From Halalkalibacter suaedae (GTDB taxonomy: Bacteria; Bacillota; Bacilli; Bacillales; Bacillaceae_D): DNA of 64,000 nucleotides. The translations under genes were made by a program, and so were the position numbers. Location: positions 248,001 through 312,000 of the forward strand of contig NZ_JAGKSQ010000005.1 in assembly GCF_017939705.1 (NCBI RefSeq), written 5' to 3'. Shown piece by piece: positions 44,373 through 52,105 of the stretch. The notes below the pieces were generated by a model that was not told where the DNA came from, did no database searches, and saw only the letters and a program-made list of their open reading frames with translations. The stretch's first letter is position 1. The number at the start of each line of letters is the position of its first letter.

Positions 44373-44792
44373 TTATTTAATATTATTGTAAATTTTAAAT
44401 AAAGACTGGATAAAAGTGTTGGTCTCATCCTCGCCCATTCCTTGAAAAGCTTGGTCTTGAATTGTCATGACCTCAGGATACACTTGAGTAATTAACTCAC
44501 GTCCTTTTGGTGTAATAGATAATACTACAGCCCTTCGATCATTAGGATCTTCCTTTCGAACGACTAAATCCTTTTTTACTACTTTATCTAGGATTTTACC
44601 AACGGTCGTCTGATCCCTTTCCGTTTGTTCAGCAAGTTTCTTTTGTGAAAGACCATCCATTTTATTTAATTGGCTAATGATGGAGAATTGCTCAACTGTT
44701 AAATCATGCTTTGTTAAAAGACGTGTAACTGACCTTCTAAAAGCTAAATAGGTTCTTGCTAATTCCAGTCCTAACTCAATTTCTCGCTCCAT
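44373..44792 (-). CDS. MarR-family transcriptional regulator
   Basis: The 139-residue protein MEREIELGLELARTYLAFRR has the winged HTH LTVEQFSIISQLNKMDGLSQ, KKLAEQTERDQTTVGKILDK and the wing KEDPNDRRAVVLSITPKG. It is the usual MarR size and layout. It probably represses itself and the following permease through the two TGCAC(G/A)TGCA sites. AAAGGAG is 6 bases before the ATG at 44792. Confidence 0.9.
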   Translation of the reverse strand: MEREIELGLELARTYLAFRRSVTRLLTKHDLTVEQFSIISQLNKMDGLSQKKLAEQTERDQTTVGKILDKVVKKDLVVRKEDPNDRRAVVLSITPKGRELITQVYPEVMTIQDQAFQGMGEDETNTFIQSLFKIYNNIK

Positions 44793-44835
44793 TTTGTTCT
44801 CCTTTCTAACTCTAAATAGTTGCACTACCTATTAT

Positions 44836-44845
44836 TGCACATGCA
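44836..44845. promoter_or_regulatory. Candidate MarR operator before marR
   Basis: TGCACATGCA within TTGCACATGCATGT, one base off the perfect palindrome at 44344. A further half-site GTTGCACTACC lies about 15 bases downstream towards the gene. Confidence 0.55.
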
Positions 44846-44896
44846 TGTAATTTTACTGATTTGAGTAACTTTCGTCAATTCTTTTTTCAAAACGAA

Positions 44897-44938
44897 AATT
44901 AAACGCACACTTTTTTTCAAAGAGCATGCGTTTAATTG
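44897..44938 (-). terminator. Intrinsic terminator after the SNF2 helicase gene
   Basis: Minus-strand stem AATTAAACGCA/TGCGTTTAATT followed by TTCG, 45 bases past the stop. Confidence 0.7.
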
Positions 44939-44982
44939 CTTTCATTAGAATCATATAGTTTTTTTACAATTTCCTATTACTA

Positions 44983-47900
44983 CTATACTTTCAATATTTC
45001 ACGAATATCTGCTTCAGATAATGATGTAGTTACTTGCTCTTGTGCATCTATAATTTCTGCAACGAGATCCTTCTTTTTCTCCTGGAGTATATTCATTTTT
45101 TCTTCGATCGTTCCACGAGCAACTAGCTTAATCACATTCACCACGTTTTCTTGTCCCATTCTATGTGCTCGATCTGCAGCCTGCTCCTCAATTGCAGGAT
45201 TCCACCATAGATCATATAAGATCACCGTATCAGCCCCTGTTAAATTAAGCCCTGTTCCACCAGCCTTTAAGGAGATAAGAAACAAATCTCTCTCACCAGC
45301 ATTAAACCGATTGCAGAGCTCTACTCTTTCCTTCGAGGGGGTTTGTCCATCTAGGTAAAAATACTGCTGTCCTCTCAAGTGAATTTCCCTTCCAATTAAA
45401 TCAAGCATTTTAGTGAATTGTGAGAATATCAGTACTCTTCTTCCAGCAAGTCTTGATTCTTCTAGAATCGTTAGGAGCTGTTCGAATTTTGCAGAGCTTC
45501 CATTATAGCCATCAACGAACAGAGCAGGATGACAACAAATTTGGCGTAAACGCGTCAATCCAGCTAATATTTTTATTCGATTTTTGCGAAGAGTGTCCTT
45601 ATCTAAATGCTTTAACGTTTCATGTCGGAGCTTTGCCAAATAAGCTGCATAGAGCTTCTTTTGTTCTGGAAATAAATCTACTGATTCAAGTGACTCAATC
45701 TTTTCAGGTAACTCAGCAAGAACATCTTCTTTTACTCTTCGAAGTAAAAATGGACGAACCCTAGTGGCGATATCCTTCCTTGAGAGTTGACTGTATTCTT
45801 TTAATCCTTGAAATAACTGCGGGAAAACAACATAATAAATCGACCAAAGCTCTTCAATTGAATTTTCAACTGGTGTTCCTGTTAGGCCGAAATAATGATT
45901 TGCCTTTATCTTTTTTACAGCACGAGCTGTTTGTGTTACTGGATTCTTAAATGCTTGAGCCTCATCAAAAAATGCAGTATGAAATGTCCGTTTCTCATAT
46001 ATGCCACTATCACGCCGGAGCAAAGGATATGACGTGATGATAACATCTACATCCCCACTATCGTTTAATAATGCTTCTCTTTGAACTTGATTTCCATCAA
46101 TAACGATCGCTTGTATGTCAGGGGCGAATTTTGCAATCTCATTTAACCAGTTATAGGTTAAAGATGACGGACAGACAATAAGGACAGGTTGGTGCTTTTC
46201 TCGTATATTTGAGATCTCAGACAGAATAAACGTAATGCTTTGCAATGTTTTACCAAGTCCCATATCATCAGCTAGCACTCCACCAAAACCATAACTAGCA
46301 ATCATTTTCATCCATTGATATCCTTGTTTCTGATAGTCTCTTAAGATGTGTTCCAAACTAGCCGGAATCTCATAGCTCAAGTGTTCTCGATTAAAGACAG
46401 TATCGAGGAATTGCTGAAACGATTTCTCAGCCTTAAAAATGTCGCTATCCTCGATACTATCTATAAATCTCAGACTTTCAATAACAGGTATTGTTAATGT
46501 CCCCTCAAAATCTTCTTCCTGTGTAGGAACTGCATTTAGAAATCGTTGTATTTCTTTCATCTCGTTCGTTTCAAGAGATAGGAGAGCCCCGTTCCGAAGA
46601 CGATAATATTTCCTTTTTTCTTCTAATGCTTCTAAAATTTCTTTGATTTGTTTATCTGCAATTCCATCCATTTCAAATTTGAACTCAAGCCAGTTTGTTC
46701 GTTCTTTGACCTTTACTCTTATTTTAGGATGGGTATTCTTTTTTATAATGCGATTTCTTACCGCAGTGGTTGCGTAAATTTGTGTCATTTTCTGAAGCTC
46801 TGGCATTTTGTGATATAAAAAATCATATTCAAGTGCTTCATTTTGCATATAATAACCGCCATCTGTTTTTGAGAAACCGCTGCTTTCCATCAGCTCGAGA
46901 ATTTCATTTTCCAGGTCCAAATCCCTGATCAACATCGGTCCAGTTGGAATGTCACGATTCTCTAATGGTTGGATAATAACATGATCATATTGGAACTCTA
47001 ATCCCGCAAGTAATCTGTTTTTGAGACGATCCAAATACAATTTGGCGACAAGGGGTGTTTTTATAAGTTTCTGTGATAATGTATTGGCTAACTGAACCGT
47101 GCCAAGCTTTTTCAGACCAGGAACGATCTTCTCTAAGAAGAGTCCGATTTGTTGATTAGGAATAGAAATAATAGTCATACTAGGAGACGCTAGCATCTGC
47201 TTTAGTTCAAACAAACGTTGACAATTCTCATCTTCTAGCTGAAAGATCGTTCCTTCATAAATGACAGATCGATACATAGGCAAAACCACCATGCGATCAA
47301 ATCCTTTGATCATCAATTGATAGTTTCCACCTTCTCTCTCTTCAAATTTGAACTCCAAAGGCGGTGGACCCTCTTCTACACGTAACTTGCCACTATGCTC
47401 AAACACCGAGAATGGGGCTTCTGTAAGTATCGGTAAGAGTCTCTCCCAAGAGGAAGGTGGAATAAATAAAGTTTGCTTCGAAGCAATGAGACTTGCATTT
47501 AGAAAGGCCTTCTCATCATCAACAATCTCAATGAGTTGATGAATTACTCGATCTGTCTCAACTAAAAAGCAGTGGTTGTTTGGATCGTAGTTGCTATTAC
47601 TCGACACTGTCATAGCTCGACCCATTTTCACAGCTTGAAGAAAGCTTCTTAAAGATTGTATTCTTACACCATTAATTTCGATTTCTAATCCAATTACATA
47701 TTGACCCTTCCCATATAGAACGGGCTTACAAATAAATTTAACATTAAGAATATCTCTTTTTTCAAAGTAGCGTTGGTGTCCGCTCGTCCTTTTTCGGTTT
47801 TCTTGAAAAAGCATGATAAAGTTTTCTGTTAGCTCACGGTTATCTATTTGCGTAGCTTGTAATTCGTGTGTTGTAGGTAGATTCTTTCTTAGGTCACGAA

Positions 47901-48165
47901 GAGCGATTAGAACAGCAGCAACATGTTGACAGCCCTTTTCAAAATTAGCCAACTTCGGACAACTACATATTGACTGAATGTCGTCATTTTCCTCTTGAAT
48001 CGTTACATTGAAGTCATCATTTGTTCCTTTAACGATCGCTGAACAAAAATCATGTTGATGCTGATTGATTATTACTTTATTTGAGCGATAAAAAAAGTCC
48101 CCTTTTTTAAAGGCCACGATCCCACACATTTCTTTTATCATTTTATCTGTTACATTGATTCTCAT
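44983..48165 (-). CDS. SWIM-domain SNF2-family DNA translocase (YwqA-like)
   Basis: The ~1060-residue protein has an N-terminal SWIM zinc finger C67-x-C69...C79-x-H81 (CSCP...EKGCQH). A long middle region leads to the SNF2 motor: motif I LADDMGLGKTLQS (about 632-644), Ia CPSSLTYNW, II DEAQAFKN, III LTGTPVENS, V/VI SLKAGGTGLNLTGAD and ADRAHRMGQ. SNF2 motors move on double-stranded DNA. YwqA of B. subtilis (interaction with RNA polymerase or repair) is the likely relative. GGGGGTG precedes the ATG at 48165. Monocistronic. Confidence 0.92.
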   Translation of the reverse strand: MRINVTDKMIKEMCGIVAFKKGDFFYRSNKVIINQHQHDFCSAIVKGTNDDFNVTIQEENDDIQSICSCPKLANFEKGCQHVAAVLIALRDLRKNLPTTHELQATQIDNRELTENFIMLFQENRKRTSGHQRYFEKRDILNVKFICKPVLYGKGQYVIGLEIEINGVRIQSLRSFLQAVKMGRAMTVSSNSNYDPNNHCFLVETDRVIHQLIEIVDDEKAFLNASLIASKQTLFIPPSSWERLLPILTEAPFSVFEHSGKLRVEEGPPPLEFKFEEREGGNYQLMIKGFDRMVVLPMYRSVIYEGTIFQLEDENCQRLFELKQMLASPSMTIISIPNQQIGLFLEKIVPGLKKLGTVQLANTLSQKLIKTPLVAKLYLDRLKNRLLAGLEFQYDHVIIQPLENRDIPTGPMLIRDLDLENEILELMESSGFSKTDGGYYMQNEALEYDFLYHKMPELQKMTQIYATTAVRNRIIKKNTHPKIRVKVKERTNWLEFKFEMDGIADKQIKEILEALEEKRKYYRLRNGALLSLETNEMKEIQRFLNAVPTQEEDFEGTLTIPVIESLRFIDSIEDSDIFKAEKSFQQFLDTVFNREHLSYEIPASLEHILRDYQKQGYQWMKMIASYGFGGVLADDMGLGKTLQSITFILSEISNIREKHQPVLIVCPSSLTYNWLNEIAKFAPDIQAIVIDGNQVQREALLNDSGDVDVIITSYPLLRRDSGIYEKRTFHTAFFDEAQAFKNPVTQTARAVKKIKANHYFGLTGTPVENSIEELWSIYYVVFPQLFQGLKEYSQLSRKDIATRVRPFLLRRVKEDVLAELPEKIESLESVDLFPEQKKLYAAYLAKLRHETLKHLDKDTLRKNRIKILAGLTRLRQICCHPALFVDGYNGSSAKFEQLLTILEESRLAGRRVLIFSQFTKMLDLIGREIHLRGQQYFYLDGQTPSKERVELCNRFNAGERDLFLISLKAGGTGLNLTGADTVILYDLWWNPAIEEQAADRAHRMGQENVVNVIKLVARGTIEEKMNILQEKKKDLVAEIIDAQEQVTTSLSEADIREILKV

Positions 48166-48397
48166 TTCTTCACCCACCCCCTCTCGTTGTTAGCTTGTTA
48201 AACTTCTTATCTATGAATTGTTAAGAATTGATTTATCGATCATACAAATTCTAGTTTAAATTATAATAGCAACTTGCACAATTTGTTACTTTTGTGACCA
48301 CTGTATTCCTAACAATCAGTTATCTTCACAAACAAGAAAATAACGCTTCCAAGAAGCCAATTTAGATATTTATTGGTGTAATGTATGAAACTACTTG

Positions 48398-48422
48398 GTT
48401 ATTTTATTTAGATCTAGGGTAT
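48398..48422 (+). promoter_or_regulatory. Possible SigB-type promoter of the DUF305 gene
   Basis: GTTATT, 13 bases, GGGTAT; the -10 is a full SigB match, the -35 only half. Confidence 0.3.
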
Positions 48423-48458
48423 TTATTAGTAACCATATAAATAAAGGAGTGTCTTATT

Positions 48459-48911
48459 TTGAAACCATATCTTAAATTTGCTGGTATGATTGTAGTTTCT
48501 ACCATTGTCATGTTTATTTTTAAATATTTAAGTACGTATAATGTCGATCATATCTTTTTTAGTGAGACTAGAGCCTATATGGCTTTGTTAATGGGCGCGA
48601 CAATGACAATCATCATGCTAGGTTTTATGCTACATATGCTAAAGAACCGTAAAGTTAATATAGGGATTGCTGCAGTAAGTATCATTGTCTTTTCCCTCTC
48701 GCTGTTCATGTTACGCAGTCAAACGACGGTTGACGACAGTGATTACATGGAGGCTATGATCCCTCATCACTCTATCGCTATTTTAACAAGTGAACGTGCC
48801 GACATTTCAGATCCAAGAGTGCGTGATCTCGCTGATGGAATTATAGAGACCCAACGTAATGAAATTGCTAAAATGAAAAATTTAATAGAAGATCTCGAGG
48901 ATGAAGAATAG
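48459..48911 (+). CDS. DUF305-family membrane protein
   Basis: The 150-residue protein has three N-terminal helices (YLKFAGMIVVSTIVMFIF, YMALLMGATMTIIMLGFML, IGIAAVSIIVFSLSLFML). A ferritin-like DUF305 tail follows with YMEAMIPHHSIAILTSERAD, DPRVRDLADGIIETQRNEI and AKMKNLIED. The MIPHH motif and Met/His residues may bind copper or other metals. The start is TTG after AAAGGAG. A family A repeat begins 38 bases after its stop. Confidence 0.88.
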   Translation: MKPYLKFAGMIVVSTIVMFIFKYLSTYNVDHIFFSETRAYMALLMGATMTIIMLGFMLHMLKNRKVNIGIAAVSIIVFSLSLFMLRSQTTVDDSDYMEAMIPHHSIAILTSERADISDPRVRDLADGIIETQRNEIAKMKNLIEDLEDEE

Positions 48912-48948
48912 AGCTTCCTTTGAGACAATTTTTCTGAGATTGGAGCAA

Positions 48949-49116
48949 GAGGCTGGGACATAACTAAAGTGTTTAACTGAAATACCGAACAATGCGATAA
49001 TGTAGCGTATGAAATATACGAAGACTCAAAGCGAAGTATATTTTAAGAGCGGTTTACGTCCACCAACCACTATTGTTCGGATTTTCTATTAGTTAAATTA
49101 CCTTTGTCCTAGCCCT
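48949..49116. repeat. Family A repeat, copy of 168 bp
   Basis: GAGGCTGGGACATAACTAAA at the left and TTTGTCCTAGCCCTC at the right form the inverted ends. Inside are TATGAAATATACGAAGACTC and AAAGCGAAGTATATTTTAAG with the GC-rich centre of the 25787 copy deleted. Confidence 0.75.
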
Positions 49117-49175
49117 CTATCATGAGACGTAGCCCCAAACCTGGACATATGAATATAACAAAGGAGAACGCTACT

Positions 49176-49700
49176 ATGTTTGATTCTTTTCTTTTTGATA
49201 GTTCAAAGGATCTTTTATGGATTTTTCTAATGTCTTTGTTAATCTATCCTTCACTTGTTTTTATCTTAAGAGTATTTGGTAAAAGAACGCTAACTAATGT
49301 CAATATGTTTGACTTCATTATTACAGTTGCTTACGGTAATGTTCTATCGAGCATTATCATAACAAAAAGTATCTCTTATGCAGACGGGGTATTAGTGCTA
49401 TTCATGCTGACAGCACTTCAAATGATCCTTTCTAAGCTACAAGTGAAGTTTGCCTTTTTTGCAAACTTAATTAAGGCCAAGCCTGTTTTTCTTTATTATC
49501 AAGGTGAGTTCAATGAGGAGATCATTAAGCGTGAAAAGTTTAGAAAAGAGGATTTACGACAAGCATTACGAAAAAATGGTATGACTTCCTTTGAACAAGC
49601 TGAGGCATTAATTTTAGAAGGAGATGGCACAATCAGTGCAATGGAAAAAAGGGAAAATAGCAGCAATGATGCTCTAGTGGATGTGAGATGGAATAGATAA
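49176..49700 (+). CDS. DUF421-family membrane protein (YetF-like)
   Basis: The 174-residue protein MFDSFLFDSSKDLLWIFLMS has three helices. The conserved GKRTLTNVNMFDFIITVAYG and NVLSSIIITKSISY, then the cytoplasmic KPVFLYYQGEFNEEIIKREK, RKEDLRQALRKNG and ALILEGDGTISAMEK mark DUF421/YetF proteins. They sit in the cytoplasmic membrane, and some act in spores. AAAGGAG is 9 bases before the ATG at 49176; the frame continues upstream without a site. Confidence 0.88.
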   Translation: MFDSFLFDSSKDLLWIFLMSLLIYPSLVFILRVFGKRTLTNVNMFDFIITVAYGNVLSSIIITKSISYADGVLVLFMLTALQMILSKLQVKFAFFANLIKAKPVFLYYQGEFNEEIIKREKFRKEDLRQALRKNGMTSFEQAEALILEGDGTISAMEKRENSSNDALVDVRWNR

Positions 49701-49730
49701 CGATCATACATAGAGAAAAATATTTAAACA

Positions 49731-49766
49731 AATCGCATTCTCATTAATTGAGAATGCGATTTTTAG
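49731..49766 (+). terminator. Intrinsic terminator after the DUF421 gene
   Basis: Stem AATCGCATTCTCA/TGAGAATGCGATT followed by TTTAG. Confidence 0.8.
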
Positions 49767-49841
49767 TTATATAGCAGGAAGAAACCCATGAAAACTCTCC
49801 TATCACTGTTCACATTTTCTGGAATAATAGGTGGTTTCGTC

Positions 49842-49871
49842 CACTCAAACTCACTTGATCATCATAGGATA
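49842..49871 (+). promoter_or_regulatory. Candidate SigK promoter of the His-rich coat-like gene
   Basis: CACT, 17 bases, CATAGGATA, against the SigK consensus mACm-N16-17-CATAnnnTA; the -10 is a full match. It lies about 97 bases upstream of the start. Confidence 0.5.
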
Positions 49872-49967
49872 TTGTAACTACATTTTTAAGAAATATCAGA
49901 CTCCATTCGAGATTGACCAGACAAAATGAAATTGTTGTCTAACTAACAAAAAGGAGGTACGACAAGT

Positions 49968-50480
49968 ATGAGGAAACATAAATACTGTTCAAAGTGCGGA
50001 CATAAATTAAGCACTTATCACGACCACAAAAATCATCATCACCATAAAACTAACTGTCATTCAGATCACTATGATTATCATCGTGGTTATCACTGTAATC
50101 ATTCTCATCATCACGATTGTGATTGTCACTACCATCATCGACATTTATGTGATGATGATTTCCGTTTACGTTTAGGTGGACTTCATGGCGGATTAAACTT
50201 TAGACTCAGACAACTTATTGGTTGTGATGTTGAGATTGAATTAGAAAACAATGAGATTTTACATGGAAAAGTGTGTTATGTCGGATCAAATTTTGTTGAG
50301 TTGCAGGTAGAAGAACGTAGCACAGCATCAACCGATGATGAAGAACGAGAAAATGCAACCGATGAGGACGCAAAGGATACTCATTCAAATGATGAAAACT
50401 GTCACAACACGATCTTTTCAATAGATAAAATTGAAAACGTTAAGTACCCTTCAAAATGCCGACCTGATCACGATCATTGA
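49968..50480 (+). CDS. His-rich spore-coat-like protein with C-terminal Sm-like barrel
   Basis: The first ~65 residues are extraordinarily His/Cys/Asp-rich (YCSKCGHKLSTYHDHKNHHH, HSHHHDCDCHYHHRHLCDDD), with a zinc-finger-like CSKCGH. Then RLGGLHGGLNFRLRQLIGCD, VEIELENNEILHGKVCYVG, SNFVELQVEE and a final FSIDKIENVKY trace a small beta-barrel as in GerQ/CotZ-neighbouring coat proteins and MnxE/F. It probably binds metal on the spore surface. AAGGAGG precedes the ATG and a SigK-type promoter is upstream. It stands 1.6 kb from the mnx operon, convergent with it. Confidence 0.75.
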   Translation: MRKHKYCSKCGHKLSTYHDHKNHHHHKTNCHSDHYDYHRGYHCNHSHHHDCDCHYHHRHLCDDDFRLRLGGLHGGLNFRLRQLIGCDVEIELENNEILHGKVCYVGSNFVELQVEERSTASTDDEERENATDEDAKDTHSNDENCHNTIFSIDKIENVKYPSKCRPDHDH

Positions 50481-50498
50481 ATGCTTTAATTTTGAAAT

Positions 50499-50638
50499 GA
50501 GGCTGGGACAAAAGTGATTGAACTAATAGACACAATGATAGTTAGCGGACATAAACCGCTCCTGAAATATACTTCGCTACGTGATAGCTTTGTTCGGTGT
50601 TTCAGCTAAAAACTTTAGTTATGTCCCAGCCTCTTTTT
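50499..50638. repeat. Family A repeat, shortest full copy (about 135 bp)
   Basis: Perfect inverted ends GAGGCTGGGACA/TGTCCCAGCCTC followed by TTTTT. The middle keeps CTCCTGAAATATACTTCGC and TTTGTTCGGTGTTTCAG. It starts 19 bases past the stop at 50480 and could end transcription of that gene. Confidence 0.8.
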
Positions 50639-50692
50639 ACTAATTGTCATATCGAATGTTATTAAGTATGTAGCATGAAGGGAGTTTATTTA

Positions 50693-51241
50693 ATGAAACA
50701 TCTTGCTGATAGTCAGAAGCATCGCAGTAAGTTAAGAATGCTACTAAGATCATATTTAATCCTTACTCTTTTAAACGGCCCTCTCTTCAAAAAATGTAAT
50801 AAGGAGGAGCCAGAAGGAGATTTAAATAGCGAGATACTTGAAGGGCTAGTTAGACAACTAAATCGAACGATGCTTCCTATAGACAACCAACCTTTCGAAC
50901 CTGCCTCTTTGTTACCATCAAACTCAGACCAACAAAACAATTACTCTGTCAGCCATAAAAGCCATAAAGAAGTAAAAGAAGCTGAACCAAAAATAGAAAA
51001 ACGAATTAAGAATACCAATAAGGATATACTCGATGACCAGACAGAGGAGCCTCCTTCTAAGCAATGTGTTGAAGATCAATATAAGAACCGTGAAATAAAA
51101 GAAAGTGTAAACGAATCTCTACACCAAGTAGATGACAGTTCTGTCCATCATCAGATTGAGTACGACACCCAGAAAGACACTAGTACAATTAAACTCGTTC
51201 CTATTGACAAGATAAAAGCGATCACATTTAAAAGAAACTAA
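50693..51241 (+). CDS. Coat-associated hypothetical protein beside the mnx operon
   Basis: The 182-residue protein MKHLADSQKHRSKLRMLLRS has a basic N-terminus and a short hydrophobic stretch (YLILTLLNGPLFKKC). A long charged, probably disordered centre follows (EVKEAEPKIEKRIKNTNKDI), and the end DTSTIKLVPIDKIKAITFKR resembles the last strand of the Sm-like domain in the His-rich neighbour (FSIDKIENVKY). No family name can be given. AAGGGAG lies before the ATG. A bidirectional terminator separates it from the facing gene at 51320. Confidence 0.6.
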   Translation: MKHLADSQKHRSKLRMLLRSYLILTLLNGPLFKKCNKEEPEGDLNSEILEGLVRQLNRTMLPIDNQPFEPASLLPSNSDQQNNYSVSHKSHKEVKEAEPKIEKRIKNTNKDILDDQTEEPPSKQCVEDQYKNREIKESVNESLHQVDDSSVHHQIEYDTQKDTSTIKLVPIDKIKAITFKRN

Positions 51242-51285
51242 TAGTTCGCATCTGTAAGATTTGAAATCTAAGATTATCTTTAAAC

Positions 51286-51321
51286 AAAAAAACAGCCTTT
51301 CGTTTGGAAAGCTGTTTTTTT
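51286..51321. terminator. Bidirectional terminator between convergent coat/mnx genes
   Basis: AAAACAGC...GCTGTTTTTTT with an inner CTTTC/GGAAAG pairing and A/T-runs on both sides. It would end both the gene at 50693 and the mnx-side transcript ending at 51320. Confidence 0.8.
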
Positions 51322-52036
51322 ATCGTTTTTCTAATAAAACGATACTTTTAAGTGGAATGATTTTCATTTCTTCTTTGACTTTAACCACAATTGATTCCTT
51401 ATTAACATCTTTTAATAGGCCTTCAAAGAACTCATCGTCCAGATAAACCTTCACTCTTTTAGCCTCAAGAAGTAACAAATAGACGTGTAGTCCCATTCGA
51501 AAAAAAATTTGTAATAATTCTGGAGACGCTGAAACAACTTCACCGAAGTGGTATGTTAAATCACGTCTAAAACAGGGATCAATCGTGCGTAATTCAAGTA
51601 CGTGCTTTGGCTTCGCATAACGACCAACTATATTAATTTCACCTATGAACTGAAAAGGGACAATTCTATCTACCTTACTATTATGAAGAAGCACAAAGTC
51701 AAATCCTACAAGAAATACTCTTCCTTCTACCTTTTTTGGTGTTTCAAGATTAAGCATGATTTCAACTTCTAGTCCGATGACACCATCAAAAATCTGTTGA
51801 AACATTTGATTAGAAGGTATATCGTCTCCAAGACCAAGCATTAGCAATAAAGCATTGGCCTCATCAATTTTCTCCTCTATCTCCTCAAGCTCTTCTTCTG
51901 TTACACAACTTGTAGGTGAAGGAACCATTGGTGTAGGGTAGCGCTCAGGACAACAGCAATCAGGGATAAAGAATTCTAATGGATCTTTCTCTTCTACCTG
52001 TAATTTCTGAGTAGCTTTATGTTTATTGATTTCCAT
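51320..52036 (-). CDS. Tandem Sm-like-domain spore-coat-type protein directly downstream of mnxG
   Basis: The 238-residue protein has a Cys/Pro-rich N-terminal segment (FFIPDCCCPERYPTPMVPSP) and an acidic helix (EEELEEIEEKIDEANALLLM). Two barrel-like repeats follow: IGLEVEIMLN...VEGRVFLVGFDFVLLHN...VPFQFIGEINIVG, and AKRVKVYLDDEFFEGLLKDV...IIPLKSIVLLEK. It sits 69 bases after mnxG on the same strand with AAAGGTGGTGAGG before the ATG and a terminator behind it, so it may be the eighth gene of the mnx transcript. No name in the known mnx set. Confidence 0.65.
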   Translation of the reverse strand: MEINKHKATQKLQVEEKDPLEFFIPDCCCPERYPTPMVPSPTSCVTEEELEEIEEKIDEANALLLMLGLGDDIPSNQMFQQIFDGVIGLEVEIMLNLETPKKVEGRVFLVGFDFVLLHNSKVDRIVPFQFIGEINIVGRYAKPKHVLELRTIDPCFRRDLTYHFGEVVSASPELLQIFFRMGLHVYLLLLEAKRVKVYLDDEFFEGLLKDVNKESIVVKVKEEMKIIPLKSIVLLEKR

Positions 52037-52105
52037 ATCCTCACCACCTTTCGATCATTTTATGATGAGGATATTGGTTTCGATTGGGGTACAACCTATA
52101 ACTCT

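Noticed and set aside
44936-45358. A 140-codon plus-strand frame
   Set aside because: Antisense shadow of the SNF2 motor domain.
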